Notes: generated by a model not told the origin, from the sequence alone. A stretch of 17,496 nucleotides of DNA from Prevotella sp. UBA3757 (GCA_002371715.1 DFGF01000116.1:552-18047), one strand, 5' to 3'. Positions 1-6,989 are shown, counted from the first letter of the stretch. Program-made: numbers and translations.

Positions 1-332
1 AGAGCGGTGCCAAGGCTTATCTGGTAAACACTGGCTGGAACGGTACGGGCAAGCGTATCTCTATCCGCGACACGCGCGGCATCATCGACGCCATCCTGGG
101 CGGCGCCATCCTGAAGGCTCCCACGAAGAAGATTCCTTACTTCAACTTCGAGGTTCCCACAGAGCTGGAAGGCGTAGACACCAACATCCTCGATCCTCGC
201 GACACTTATGCAGACGCTGCCGAGTGGAACAAGAAAGCCGAGGACCTGGCTGGCCGCTTCATCAAGAACTTCAAGAAGTACGAAGGCAATGAGGCTGGTA
301 AGGCTCTCGTGGCTGCCGGACCGAAGCTCTAA
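1..332 (+). CDS. pckA: Phosphoenolpyruvate carboxykinase (ATP), C-terminal part only
   Basis: The reading frame is open from the left edge to the TAA at 330-332, giving about 109 residues; the 5' end lies outside the window. The fragment contains NTGWNGTGKRISIRDTRGII, the conserved ATP-type PEP carboxykinase segment, then PTELEGVDTNILDPRDTY and a terminal ALVAAGPKL, which closely matches the end of E. coli PckA. The family enzyme interconverts oxaloacetate + ATP and PEP + CO2 + ADP in the cytosol; in fermentative Bacteroidales it is usually thought to run in the CO2-fixing direction toward oxaloacetate and succinate (established knowledge). The catalytic P-loop region is not visible. The gene is followed by a heptamer array and then a strong hairpin terminator, so it appears to end its transcription unit. 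Confidence 0.95.
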   Translation, partial: SGAKAYLVNTGWNGTGKRISIRDTRGIIDAILGGAILKAPTKKIPYFNFEVPTELEGVDTNILDPRDTYADAAEWNKKAEDLAGRFIKNFKKYEGNEAGKALVAAGPKL

Positions 333-335
333 AGA

Positions 336-375
336 AATGAAGAATGAAGAATGAAGAATTTTCTACCACAGCATG
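336..375 (+). repeat. Heptamer array (aatgaag x3) with a trailing cap sequence
   Basis: Three exact copies of aatgaag fill 336-356, beginning three bases after the pckA stop. They are followed by aattttctaccacagcatg (357-375). The same layout, heptamers then aattt(g/t)ctac(c/t), occurs at 3690-3737 and, on the other strand, at 468-520. Every unit carries TGA, so stops fall in all three frames. Confidence 0.85.
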
Positions 376-410
376 GTAATCATAAACTTCAAACTTCAAT
401 AAAAAACATG

Positions 411-449
411 AGATTGGCCACGCATCAGCGTGGCCAATTTCTTTTTTTT
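411..449 (+). terminator. Rho-independent terminator after pckA
   Basis: A perfect 11-bp stem (413-423 with 428-438) closes a 4-base loop and is followed by c and eight T (442-449). Flanking bases can extend the stem by two more pairs. The left flank is A-rich, so weak termination on the opposite strand is also possible. Confidence 0.93.
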
Positions 450-467
450 GACCTATGTCAAAAACCC

Positions 468-520
468 CTGATGCAGTAGCAAATTCTTCACTTTTCACTC
501 TTCACTCTTCACTTTTCTTC
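468..520 (-). repeat. Inverted heptamer array with cap
   Basis: Read on the - strand this is five 7-base units (the variants gaagaaa, agtgaag, agtgaag, agtgaaa, agtgaag; + strand 486-520) followed by aatttgctactgcatcag (468-485). It is the reverse-orientation relative of the arrays at 336-375 and 3690-3737. Together with 336-375 it brackets the pckA terminator. The array also occupies the -33 to -8 region of the promoter whose -7 box is at 522-530. Confidence 0.8.
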
Positions 521-521
521 G

Positions 522-530
522 TAACTTTGC
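522..530 (+). promoter_or_regulatory. Promoter -7 box (TAACTTTGC) of the small-ORF unit
   Basis: TAACTTTGC fits the Bacteroidetes -7 consensus TAnnTTTG and continues as ACCG, like the box at 841. No TTTG is visible at the expected -33 position, which is occupied by repeats. Transcription would begin near 537. A 7-bp hairpin with one G-U pair (534-540 with 546-552) would form right at the 5' end of the transcript. Confidence 0.65.
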
Positions 531-574
531 ACCGTCAATCGTGAGGATTGGCAAGGATATTTAGTTTTGTTATT

Positions 575-610
575 ATGTTTTTCATTAGGTTAGTAGTTTT
601 TAGATTTTAA
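575..610 (+). CDS. Possible 11-codon leader peptide
   Basis: ATG at 575 opens an 11-codon frame (MFFIRLVVFRF) that ends with TAA at 608-610, 10 bases before the 31-codon ORF at 621. It is hydrophobic with two arginines. It may be a leader or chance. The only support is its position inside a short promoter-terminator unit, so confidence is low. Confidence 0.2.
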   Translation: MFFIRLVVFRF

Positions 611-620
611 GGTAAAGATT

Positions 621-716
621 ATGTTATTAGATTTTCAAACAACGGTTATATTGGCATGCACAGCTGTGGTGACAGCCCTGAGCGTTATCACGCTGATAAA
701 TACCGATATTCGTTGA
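621..716 (+). CDS. Small membrane peptide, 31 aa (unrecognised)
   Basis: ATG at 621 and TGA at 714-716 give 31 codons. The peptide starts MLLDFQT, then has a continuous hydrophobic stretch (about residues 8-27, TVILACTAVVTALSVITLIN) and ends TDIR, so it looks like a single membrane-spanning segment with an acidic N-terminal flank. Support for a real gene is the context: a -7 box at 522-530, a leader of about 85 bases, and a hairpin terminator beginning at the stop codon itself. I do not recognise the sequence. Options are a small regulatory membrane protein, a type I toxin-like peptide (no antisense promoter was found opposite it), or a chance frame within an sRNA. Confidence 0.55.
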   Translation: MLLDFQTTVILACTAVVTALSVITLINTDIR

Positions 717-758
717 AAAATGGCGCGGAGTGAGTGATTCATACCGCACCATTTTTTT
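716..758 (+). terminator. Terminator of the small-ORF unit
   Basis: The A-rich strand after the stop (716-723, then 725-728) pairs with 744-747 and 749-756: aaaaatgg/ccattttt plus gcgg/ccgc with one C-A mismatch. It runs into seven T (752-758). It closes the 522-758 unit. Confidence 0.75.
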
Positions 759-840
759 AAATAAACCTAAAATATCACCTTTTATGATATATTTTACTTA
801 ATTATAAGTGCAAAAATGCTCAAAATTGAAGATTTGTGCG

Positions 841-849
841 TAAATTTGC
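841..849 (+). promoter_or_regulatory. Promoter -7 box (TAAATTTGC) of the envelope operon
   Basis: TAAATTTGC followed by ACCC fits the Bacteroidetes -7 consensus. The start codon follows at 874, leaving a leader of about 20 bases. No clear -33 TTTG is present at the normal spacing. No comparable box was seen in the following intergenic gaps, so this may serve the whole 874-7657 operon. Confidence 0.65.
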
Positions 850-873
850 ACCCAAATTGGAAAAAGTAGACAA

Positions 874-2067
874 ATGAAACTGATTAAGATAGCTCTGATG
901 CTGGTAATGACGACGGTCATAATGGCTTCCTGCCTGAAGTCGAGTGACACGGAGGTAACGCTATACAGCGATGCCGTTATTACCAATTTTACGCTTGGCA
1001 CACTGAACAAGTATGTGGACGGTACAAAGTCAACATACTCGGCAAGCACATACCTCTTTAACATCGACCAGTCCGACAGGGGTACCCACAAGCTGAAGGA
1101 CACCACCATCGTGGGACGCTGCATATACCTTGCCGATTCGCTGCCCTTAGGCACCGACCTGAAGCATGTGGTCAGCACGATAACCACCCTCAACAACGGC
1201 ACGGCTATCATCGAAGACCTTGACGACCCGGACAGTTGGTTGTACTACTCTTCGTTGGACAGCATAGACTTCAGCAAGCCACGCAAGGTCAGGGTCTACT
1301 CGTCGGATGGCGAAGCCTATAACCAATACTTCATCAGCGTCGACGCCCATCAGGAGGACGGCGAGAAGTTTGTGTGGAAACTGATGAGGAACGACTGGCA
1401 GCCTAGTATGGAAGAGACACAGACACTGCCCGACGGCATCAAGAAAATCCTGGGCAGTAGCACTACCGAGCAGTATGCCCTGTCGACAGATAATAAGCTG
1501 ATGGTGTCACACGACAAGGGCGTGACATGGCAAGAAGAGAAGATAGCGGAAGATGCCGACAAATTGCCAACGCGCGACCTGTCGCTCGTCAGTTATCCGT
1601 TGGCCAAGACGGACAGCACGGACTACGTGCTGCTGATAGGCAACCGCGAAGTGAACGAGCAGAACACCGAGAGCACCGCCATGGTATGGCGCAAGGTGGT
1701 GGACTACAGCCAGCGCGCTCCTAAGGCCTACTGGACGTACATTGAGCGCGATGCCGAGGACGAGACATACTCGCTGCCACGCATGGCAGACCTGACGATG
1801 GTGAAATACGACGACGGCGTTCTGGCCTTTGGCGCTGAGGGCATCGGCGGATGCGACATAACGGCACCATACTCAGACATATACCAGAGCCGCGACAACG
1901 GCATCACTTGGAAACTGACATCACGCTACGCGTTCCCCGAGGACTTCGATTTCTCTGCCTCCGACGTGAAGGCCGTGGTGGACAGCGACAACTTTATCTG
2001 GCTCTACTGCACTGGTACTGGTGAGGTGTGGCGTGGCCGACTGAACCGACTGGGCTGGAAGAAGTGA
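874..2067 (+). CDS. Putative lipoprotein with two Asp-box (BNR) motifs, DUF6242-like
   Basis: The 397-residue product begins with a lipoprotein signal: charged MKLIK, a hydrophobic core, then a lipobox ending MASC with Cys20 as the lipidation site. Two Asp-box motifs are visible, SHDKGVTW (212-219) and SRDNGITW (339-346). Such motifs sit on turns of beta-propellers, as in sialidase-like folds, but catalytic sialidase residues are not evident. The overall pattern resembles Bacteroidales DUF6242 lipoproteins; that assignment is from memory and is tentative. The residues after Cys20 (LKSSDTE) are partly acidic, which could favour surface display. It is the first gene of the envelope operon, upstream of a barrel protein, uppS and bamA, and ends just before a 10-unit heptamer array. 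The substrate or partner is unknown. Confidence 0.8.
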   Translation: MKLIKIALMLVMTTVIMASCLKSSDTEVTLYSDAVITNFTLGTLNKYVDGTKSTYSASTYLFNIDQSDRGTHKLKDTTIVGRCIYLADSLPLGTDLKHVVSTITTLNNGTAIIEDLDDPDSWLYYSSLDSIDFSKPRKVRVYSSDGEAYNQYFISVDAHQEDGEKFVWKLMRNDWQPSMEETQTLPDGIKKILGSSTTEQYALSTDNKLMVSHDKGVTWQEEKIAEDADKLPTRDLSLVSYPLAKTDSTDYVLLIGNREVNEQNTESTAMVWRKVVDYSQRAPKAYWTYIERDAEDETYSLPRMADLTMVKYDDGVLAFGAEGIGGCDITAPYSDIYQSRDNGITWKLTSRYAFPEDFDFSASDVKAVVDSDNFIWLYCTGTGEVWRGRLNRLGWKK

Positions 2068-2075
2068 CGCGGAGA

Positions 2076-2145
2076 GTTGAGAGTTGACAGTTGAGAGTTG
2101 ACAGTTGAGAGTTGACAGTTGAGAGTTGACAGTTGACAGTTAAGA
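2076..2145 (+). repeat. Heptamer array, gttgaga/gttgaca alternating, 10 units
   Basis: The array begins 8 bases after the stop of the lipoprotein gene. Units alternate gttgaga and gttgaca for four pairs, then gttgaca, then gttaaga. The real repeat length is therefore a 14-base dimer of two 7-base units. A stop triplet occurs in each unit, so all three frames are closed. Confidence 0.93.
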
Positions 2146-2162
2146 AGTAAGTAATCAGATTA

Positions 2163-2909
2163 GTGGTGAGAAGTGGAACAGACATAGCGTTGAGGCGGAC
2201 GGTGACGGTGCTGACAGCACTATTCGCTTTCCATATTTCTGCTCTCCCCACAATGGCTCAGACGGAGCCTGAATATAGGATGGAACTGGGTGCAGGCATC
2301 GGTATGGTGTCGTATCAGGGTGATTTCAACGCCAGCCCACTGAAAAACCAGCAACCCATGTTCACACTGTTGGCAAAATACAGGTTTGACCCGCGAAGGG
2401 CATTGTCATTCAACGTCAGCTATGGATGGCTGAAAGGGTCAGCAAAGGACGCCAAGACATACTACCCGGCAGAAGCCGTAACGGGCAGCCCAGATGCAGC
2501 GGTACCGTTGAACTACGACTTCAAGCATCAGGTGGTCGACGCCGGGTTGCGACTGGAATACAACTTCTGGCCTTACGGGACAGGATTTGAGTATCGCGGA
2601 GCTAAACGCCTGACGCCCTACGTGACGATAGGACTGGGCATGACGGTGGTCAAAGCCCAAAGTACAGTGGCTGCACTGAACGTGCCAGCGGGCGTAGGCG
2701 TGAAATACAAGGTGGCCGACCGCTTGAACCTGGCAGCAGAATGGGCGATGCACATAACTGGCAGCGACCGGCTGGACGGCATTGCCGACCCATACGGCAT
2801 CAAAAGCAGCGGACTGTTTAAAAACACCGACTGCTACAGCCACCTACGGCTGACGCTGACTTATGACTTCTGGACAAAGTGCCGGACATGCCATAATGAC
2901 AGAGATTGA
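2163..2909 (+). CDS. DUF6089-like outer-membrane beta-barrel protein
   Basis: The product has 248 residues. The start is GTG at 2163 (a second GTG follows at 2166); the first in-frame ATG lies past the signal peptide and would remove it. Residues 1-32 form a signal peptide (RR, hydrophobic core, cleavage near TMAQ). The mature part alternates in beta-strand fashion (AGIGMVSYQGDFN, FTLLAKYRFDP, LRLTLTYDFW), as expected for an 8-stranded OmpA-like barrel of the DUF6089 type, known from the same place upstream of uppS and bamA in Bacteroidales. A short tail with Cys-x-x-Cys (CRTC) follows the last strand. The function is unknown, with outer-membrane location inferred. The stop codon lies inside the following 8-base repeat. 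Confidence 0.82.
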   Translation: MVRSGTDIALRRTVTVLTALFAFHISALPTMAQTEPEYRMELGAGIGMVSYQGDFNASPLKNQQPMFTLLAKYRFDPRRALSFNVSYGWLKGSAKDAKTYYPAEAVTGSPDAAVPLNYDFKHQVVDAGLRLEYNFWPYGTGFEYRGAKRLTPYVTIGLGMTVVKAQSTVAALNVPAGVGVKYKVADRLNLAAEWAMHITGSDRLDGIADPYGIKSSGLFKNTDCYSHLRLTLTYDFWTKCRTCHNDRD

Positions 2910-2955
2910 GAGATTGAGAAATTGAGACAATGAGATATTAAGATATTTAAGATAT
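2903..2955 (+). repeat. Octamer array (agattgag-type) between the barrel gene and uppS
   Basis: Units agattgag, agattgag, aaattgag, acaatgag, atattaag and a 9-base atatttaag run to the uppS ATG at 2956. This is the one array with an 8-base rather than a 7-base period. The stop of the upstream gene (TGA 2907-2909) is part of the first unit. The array decays toward AT-rich sequence before the start codon. Confidence 0.85.
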
Positions 2956-3708
2956 ATGACTGCAGAACTGGACAAAAACCGCATACCAGCGCATATTGCC
3001 ATTATCATGGATGGCAACGGACGCTGGGCTACAGATCGAGGACTGGACCGCACCTTCGGACACAAGGCAGGACTGGACACGGTCAAGAAAATCACGGCCG
3101 AGTGCGCGCGCCTGGGTGTTAAATACCTGACGCTCTACACGTTCTCAACCGAGAACTGGAACCGCCCGGCCTACGAGATTGAGGCACTGATGGGGCTGGT
3201 ACTCGGCTTCATCGAGATGGAGCTATTTACCGACAACAACGTCAAGTTCAGAATGATGGGCGATCTGGCCCGATTGCCCAAAAGCGTGCAGGAGAAGATT
3301 CACTATATGGAAGACCTCACCGCCAAGAACGACGGCATGACAATGGTGGTAGCCATGAGCTACTCGTCAAAATGGGAAATCACCAAGGCCGTCCGAGACA
3401 TTGCGGCCGAGGTGAAGGCCGGCAAGCTGTCACCCGACGACATCAGCGAGGACACCATCAACAGCCACCTGCTGACCAACTTCATGCCTGACCCGGAGCT
3501 GCTGATACGCACGGGCGGAGAGCTGCGCATCTCCAACTACCTGCTTTGGCAGTGCGCCTATTCGGAATTCTACTTCTGCGACACTTATTGGCCCGACTTC
3601 GATGAGGCTGCCCTCCACAAGGCTATTGCCAACTACCAGGGACGGCAGCGCCGTTTCGGCAAGACTGAGGCACAGGTGGAAGAAGACAAAATGAAGAATG
3701 AAGAATGA
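2956..3708 (+). CDS. uppS: Isoprenyl (undecaprenyl-diphosphate) synthase
   Basis: This is a cis-prenyltransferase of 250 residues that elongates farnesyl-PP with isopentenyl-PP to make undecaprenyl-PP, the lipid carrier for peptidoglycan and polysaccharide synthesis. Family motifs are intact: IIMDGNGRWA with catalytic Asp19, GHKAG (35-39), YTFSTENWNRP, and RTGGELRISN from Arg185 followed by AYSEFYF. The length is normal for the family. The start ATG at 2956 directly precedes the conserved N-terminus. The last five residues (MKNEE) and the TGA are written by the heptamer array, so the C-terminus has been extended or replaced by repeat sequence. The stop overlaps the first bamA ATG (ATGA, 3705-3708), suggesting translational coupling. 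Confidence 0.97.
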   Translation: MTAELDKNRIPAHIAIIMDGNGRWATDRGLDRTFGHKAGLDTVKKITAECARLGVKYLTLYTFSTENWNRPAYEIEALMGLVLGFIEMELFTDNNVKFRMMGDLARLPKSVQEKIHYMEDLTAKNDGMTMVVAMSYSSKWEITKAVRDIAAEVKAGKLSPDDISEDTINSHLLTNFMPDPELLIRTGGELRISNYLLWQCAYSEFYFCDTYWPDFDEAALHKAIANYQGRQRRFGKTEAQVEEDKMKNEE

Positions 3709-3720
3709 AGAATGAAGAAT
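3690..3720 (+). repeat. Left arm: aatgaag x4, in the uppS/bamA overlap
   Basis: Four exact aatgaag units (3690-3717) plus aat. They contain ATG at 3691, 3698, 3705 and 3712, covering all three frames, and TGA in each unit. The arm supplies the uppS stop and the first bamA ATG. It is followed by the cap aatttgctaccgccagcatg (3718-3737), also found at 357-375 and 468-485. It is perfectly complementary to 3797-3827. Confidence 0.95.
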
Positions 3721-6413
3721 TTGCTACCGCCAGCATGTTAGGCGGGAAAGGGAAGTGTGGAATAAGAAGAAAGTACAGAATGCTGTTATGCGCCGCATTC
3801 TTCATTCTTCATTCTTCATTCTTCATTTCCGCCCAGGCGCAAGATGTCATTGTCAACCCTGACGTCTCGTATGCCGGAACGCCACGCCAGCTGGAGATTG
3901 GCGGGCTGGCCGTCAAGGGCGTTGAGGGCTACGAAGACTACGTGCTCACAGGACTGTCAGGACTCTCTGTCGGCCAGACCATCAGCCTGCCAGGCTCAGA
4001 GATTACTGAAGCCGTCAAGCGCTACTGGAAGCACGGTCTGTTCTCGAAGGTTGCCATTACAGCCGACTCCATCGTGGGGCAGAAGGTTTACTTGTGCATC
4101 CATCTGGCTACGCGCCCGCGTGTCAGTACCATCAACTACCACGGCATCAAGAAGTCGGAACGTGACGACATGGAGTCGAAGCTGGGCATCATGAAGGGCT
4201 CGCAGATTACGCCCAACATGATTGACCGTGCCAAGATACTGGCCAAGAAATACTTTGACGACAAGGGATATAACAATGCCGAAATCAACATCATCCAACG
4301 CGATGACGTAACGGGTAAGAACCAGGTCATCCTGGACGTTGACATAGACAAGAAGGCCAAGATGAAGGTGCGCCAGATTATCTTTGACGGTAACGAGCAG
4401 CTGAAGGACAGCAAAATCAAGGGCTCGCTGTTCAAAAAGGGCGCCTTCGGCAAAATCAACGAGGCCAATAAGCTACGGAACATCTTCAAGGCCAAGAAGT
4501 ACACGCCCGAACGCTACGAAGAGGCCAAGAAGGCCCTCATCGAGAAATACAACGAGCTGGGCTACCGTGACGCAGCCATCCTGGAAGACTCGGTATGGAC
4601 TGTCGACGAGAAGCACGTCAACGTCTATGTCAAGGTTGAGGAAGGGCAGAAATACTATATCCGCAATATCACGTGGGTAGGCAACACGGTGGTGAACAGT
4701 GACCACCTTGGCAAAGTGCTGGGCATGAAACAGGGTGACGTCTACAACCAGAAGCTGATGCACAAGCGCCTCTCGGAGGATGAAGACGCCGTGGGTAACT
4801 ATTACTGGAACAACGGTTACCTGTTCTACAGACTTGACCCCGTGGAGGTGAATATCGTGGGCGACTCCATTGACCTGGAGATGCGCATCCAGGAGGGTCC
4901 CCAGGCTCATATCAGCCACGTCCGCATCTATGGTAATGACAGGCTGTACGAAGAGGTGGTGCGCCGCGAGCTGCGTACCAAGCCCGGTGACCTGTTCTCG
5001 AAAGACGCACTGCAGCGTTCGGCTCGTGACATTGCCTCAATGGGCTTCTTCGATCCTGAAAAGGTGAATCCCGACATCAAGCCAAACAACGATGACGGCA
5101 CGGTGGACATCAACTGGATGCTCGAACAAAAGTCAAACGACCAGCTGGAGTTCTCGCTCGGTTGGGGACAGACGGGCGTCATAGGCCGCGTGGGTATCAA
5201 GCTCAACAACTTCTCAATGCGCAACCTCTTCGGCAAGAACAAGATGCACCGCGGCATCATGCCCATCGGCGACGGCGAACAGTTGTCACTCTCGCTGCAG
5301 TCGAACGGTAGCTACTATAGCTCCATATCTGCCGGTTACTCTACAGGATGGTTTGGCGGCAAACGTCCGAACTCGTTCAGCATCAACGCCTTCTACTCCA
5401 AACAGAGCGATATATCAAGCACCTACCGCAACTCTGCCTGGATGAACAACTACTACAACTACGTGGGTGGTGTCGGGACGTACAACACCGGCTATTACGA
5501 CTACACCTCGATGATGGACAACAGCAAGTACATCAAGATGTTCGGCGCCTCCATCGGATGGGGTAAGCGCCTGCGCTGGCCTGACGACTACTTCCACCTG
5601 ATGATGCAGCTCTCCTACACCCGCTACATGCTGCGCGACTGGAGCTACTTCCTCATCTCGAACGGTAACTGTAACAACATCAACCTCGGTATCACGCTGT
5701 CACGTACATCTACCGACAACCAGCTCTTCCCACGCCGAGGTTCGGAATTCACGGCCAGCGTCACGCTGACGCCGCCCTGGTCGCTCTTCGACAACAAGGA
5801 CTACGGCGCAATGGCTACCGCTGAGACCTATAACTCCAATATAGACCGCTACAACTCAGAACTGCAGGATAAGTACCGCTGGATTGAGTACCACAAGTGG
5901 AAACTTAAGACCCGTACATTCACATCGCTCACAAACGGCCAGAAGTGTTTCGTGCTGATGACGCGTGTAGAACTCGGACTGCTGGGGTCGTACAACAAGG
6001 ACAAGAAGTCGCCCTTCGAGACCTTCTACGTGGGTGGCGACGGCATGAGCGGCTATTCGTCGGGCTATGCAGAGGAAACCATCGGCCTGCGCGGTTACGA
6101 GAACGGCTCGCTGACGCCTTATCGCTCAGAGGGCTATGCCTATGACCGCTTTACACTGGAGCTGCGCTATCCCTTCATGCTGGGCAATACCACCATCTAC
6201 GGACTCGGATTCCTTGAAGGTGGTAACGCCTGGAACGAGGTCAAGAACTTCAATCCCTTCGACCTGAAACGCTCGGCAGGTCTCGGTGTACGCATCTTCC
6301 TCCCGATGGTCGGACTGATGGGCATTGACTGGGCCTACGGCTTTGACAAAGCCTATACCGGCTCCGCAAAGGGTGGCAGCCAGTTCCACTTCATACTCGG
6401 ACAGGAGTTCTAA
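3705..6413 (+). CDS. bamA: Outer-membrane protein assembly factor BamA
   Basis: This is the core of the BAM complex, which folds and inserts beta-barrels into the outer membrane. The 902-residue frame has a signal peptide ending near AQAQ (46), five POTRA domains (about 65-136, 137-216, 219-313, 315-397, 400-475) and a C-terminal 16-strand barrel (about 478-902). The barrel carries IGLRGY at 793-798, the equivalent of the VRGF/Y motif of loop 6, and ends in FHFILGQEF with the usual terminal Phe. Start choice is uncertain: ATG 3705 overlaps the uppS stop; ATG 3735 would give MLGGKGK with a basic n-region; ATG 3780 would give MLLCAA with no charge. The h-region FFILHSSFFI (32-41) is encoded by the inverted heptamer array. 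Its neighbours uppS and two Skp genes match the usual Bacteroidales order. Confidence 0.96.
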   Translation: MKNEEFATASMLGGKGKCGIRRKYRMLLCAAFFILHSSFFISAQAQDVIVNPDVSYAGTPRQLEIGGLAVKGVEGYEDYVLTGLSGLSVGQTISLPGSEITEAVKRYWKHGLFSKVAITADSIVGQKVYLCIHLATRPRVSTINYHGIKKSERDDMESKLGIMKGSQITPNMIDRAKILAKKYFDDKGYNNAEINIIQRDDVTGKNQVILDVDIDKKAKMKVRQIIFDGNEQLKDSKIKGSLFKKGAFGKINEANKLRNIFKAKKYTPERYEEAKKALIEKYNELGYRDAAILEDSVWTVDEKHVNVYVKVEEGQKYYIRNITWVGNTVVNSDHLGKVLGMKQGDVYNQKLMHKRLSEDEDAVGNYYWNNGYLFYRLDPVEVNIVGDSIDLEMRIQEGPQAHISHVRIYGNDRLYEEVVRRELRTKPGDLFSKDALQRSARDIASMGFFDPEKVNPDIKPNNDDGTVDINWMLEQKSNDQLEFSLGWGQTGVIGRVGIKLNNFSMRNLFGKNKMHRGIMPIGDGEQLSLSLQSNGSYYSSISAGYSTGWFGGKRPNSFSINAFYSKQSDISSTYRNSAWMNNYYNYVGGVGTYNTGYYDYTSMMDNSKYIKMFGASIGWGKRLRWPDDYFHLMMQLSYTRYMLRDWSYFLISNGNCNNINLGITLSRTSTDNQLFPRRGSEFTASVTLTPPWSLFDNKDYGAMATAETYNSNIDRYNSELQDKYRWIEYHKWKLKTRTFTSLTNGQKCFVLMTRVELGLLGSYNKDKKSPFETFYVGGDGMSGYSSGYAEETIGLRGYENGSLTPYRSEGYAYDRFTLELRYPFMLGNTTIYGLGFLEGGNAWNEVKNFNPFDLKRSAGLGVRIFLPMVGLMGIDWAYGFDKAYTGSAKGGSQFHFILGQEF
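3797..3827 (-). repeat. Right arm: inverted copy of the same heptamer array
   Basis: On the + strand, cattctt is repeated four times from 3796, then catt. Positions 3797-3827 are the exact reverse complement of 3690-3720, with 76 bases between the arms. In this orientation the repeat has no stops and encodes FFILHSSFFI of the BamA signal peptide. Confidence 0.95.
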
Positions 6414-6422
6414 GAAATAAGA

Positions 6423-6471
6423 AATTAAGAATTAAGAGTTAAGAATTAAGAGTTAAGAATTAAGAGTTAAG
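6423..6471 (+). repeat. Heptamer array, aattaag/agttaag, 7 units
   Basis: aattaag, aattaag, then agttaag and aattaag alternating, ending six bases before the skp start at 6477. Each unit carries TAA. As at 2076-2145, the alternation gives a 14-base higher-order period. Confidence 0.92.
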
Positions 6472-6476
6472 AAAAT

Positions 6477-6989
6477 ATGAAGAAGATCTTAATATTATTC
6501 ATCGTGCTGGCATCGGCAGCGTCGGTGCAGGCGCAGAAGTTCGCACTGGTCGACATGGACTACATCTTCAAGAACATACCTGCCTACGAGCGAGCCAACG
6601 AACAGCTCAACCAGGTATCGAAGAAATGGCAGGCTGAGGTGGATGCCATACAGATTGAGGCCCAGACGCTTTACAAGAACTACCAGAACGAGGTGGTGTT
6701 CCTCTCGCAGGAGCAGAAGAAAGCCCGTCAGGACGACATTGTCGAGAAGGAGAAGGAGGCTGCCGAACTGAAGAAGAAATACTTCGGCCCACAGGGCGAG
6801 CTCTTCAAGAAGCGCACAGCCCTGATGTCACCCATCCAGGAGGAGGTCTACACTGCCGTCAAGGACATTGCCGACCTTCGCGGCTACCAGTTGGTGCTGG
6901 ACCGTGCCTCAGATGCCGGCATCATTTTCGGTTCGCCCAAGATTGACATCTCCAACGAGGTGCTCTCGAAACTGGGCTACGCCAACTAA
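6477..6989 (+). CDS. Skp/OmpH-family periplasmic chaperone (paralogue 1)
   Basis: The product has 170 residues. Residues 1-19 (MKKILILFIVLASAASVQA) are a signal peptide with cleavage before QKFALVDMDYIF, which matches the start of mature Skp/OmpH proteins. The middle (about 45-115) is rich in Lys, Glu and Gln with heptad spacing, the two-helix coiled-coil tentacle, and the C-terminal LRGYQLVLDRASDAGIIF-type strand belongs to the trimerisation body. In the family, trimers hold unfolded barrel proteins in the periplasm and hand them to BamA. The position directly after bamA fits that role. ATG 6477 is the only sensible start. The stop codon lies inside a 23-bp direct duplication. Confidence 0.92.
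   Translation: MKKILILFIVLASAASVQAQKFALVDMDYIFKNIPAYERANEQLNQVSKKWQAEVDAIQIEAQTLYKNYQNEVVFLSQEQKKARQDDIVEKEKEAAELKKKYFGPQGELFKKRTALMSPIQEEVYTAVKDIADLRGYQLVLDRASDAGIIFGSPKIDISNEVLSKLGYAN

Noticed and set aside
271..498. 75-codon - strand frame starting MKSEEFATAS, similar to the bamA frame start MKNEEFATAS
   Set aside because: The similarity comes from the shared heptamer-plus-cap repeat, not from a protein. The frame runs through the pckA terminator and into pckA, so it is not a gene, but it exposed the repeat family.
336..520. Insertion sequence or classical MITE
   Set aside because: There is no transposase and no visible target-site duplication, and the ends are tandem heptamers of variable number. 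Kept only as an element-like repeat.
621..758. Type I toxin-antitoxin locus around the 31-codon peptide
   Set aside because: The peptide looks toxin-like, but I found no convincing opposite-strand promoter for an antisense RNA (the best, near 551-559, has a mismatch in the box).
3690..3827. CRISPR array
   Set aside because: Units are 7 bases with no spacers, no cas genes are nearby, and inverted arms do not fit a CRISPR array.
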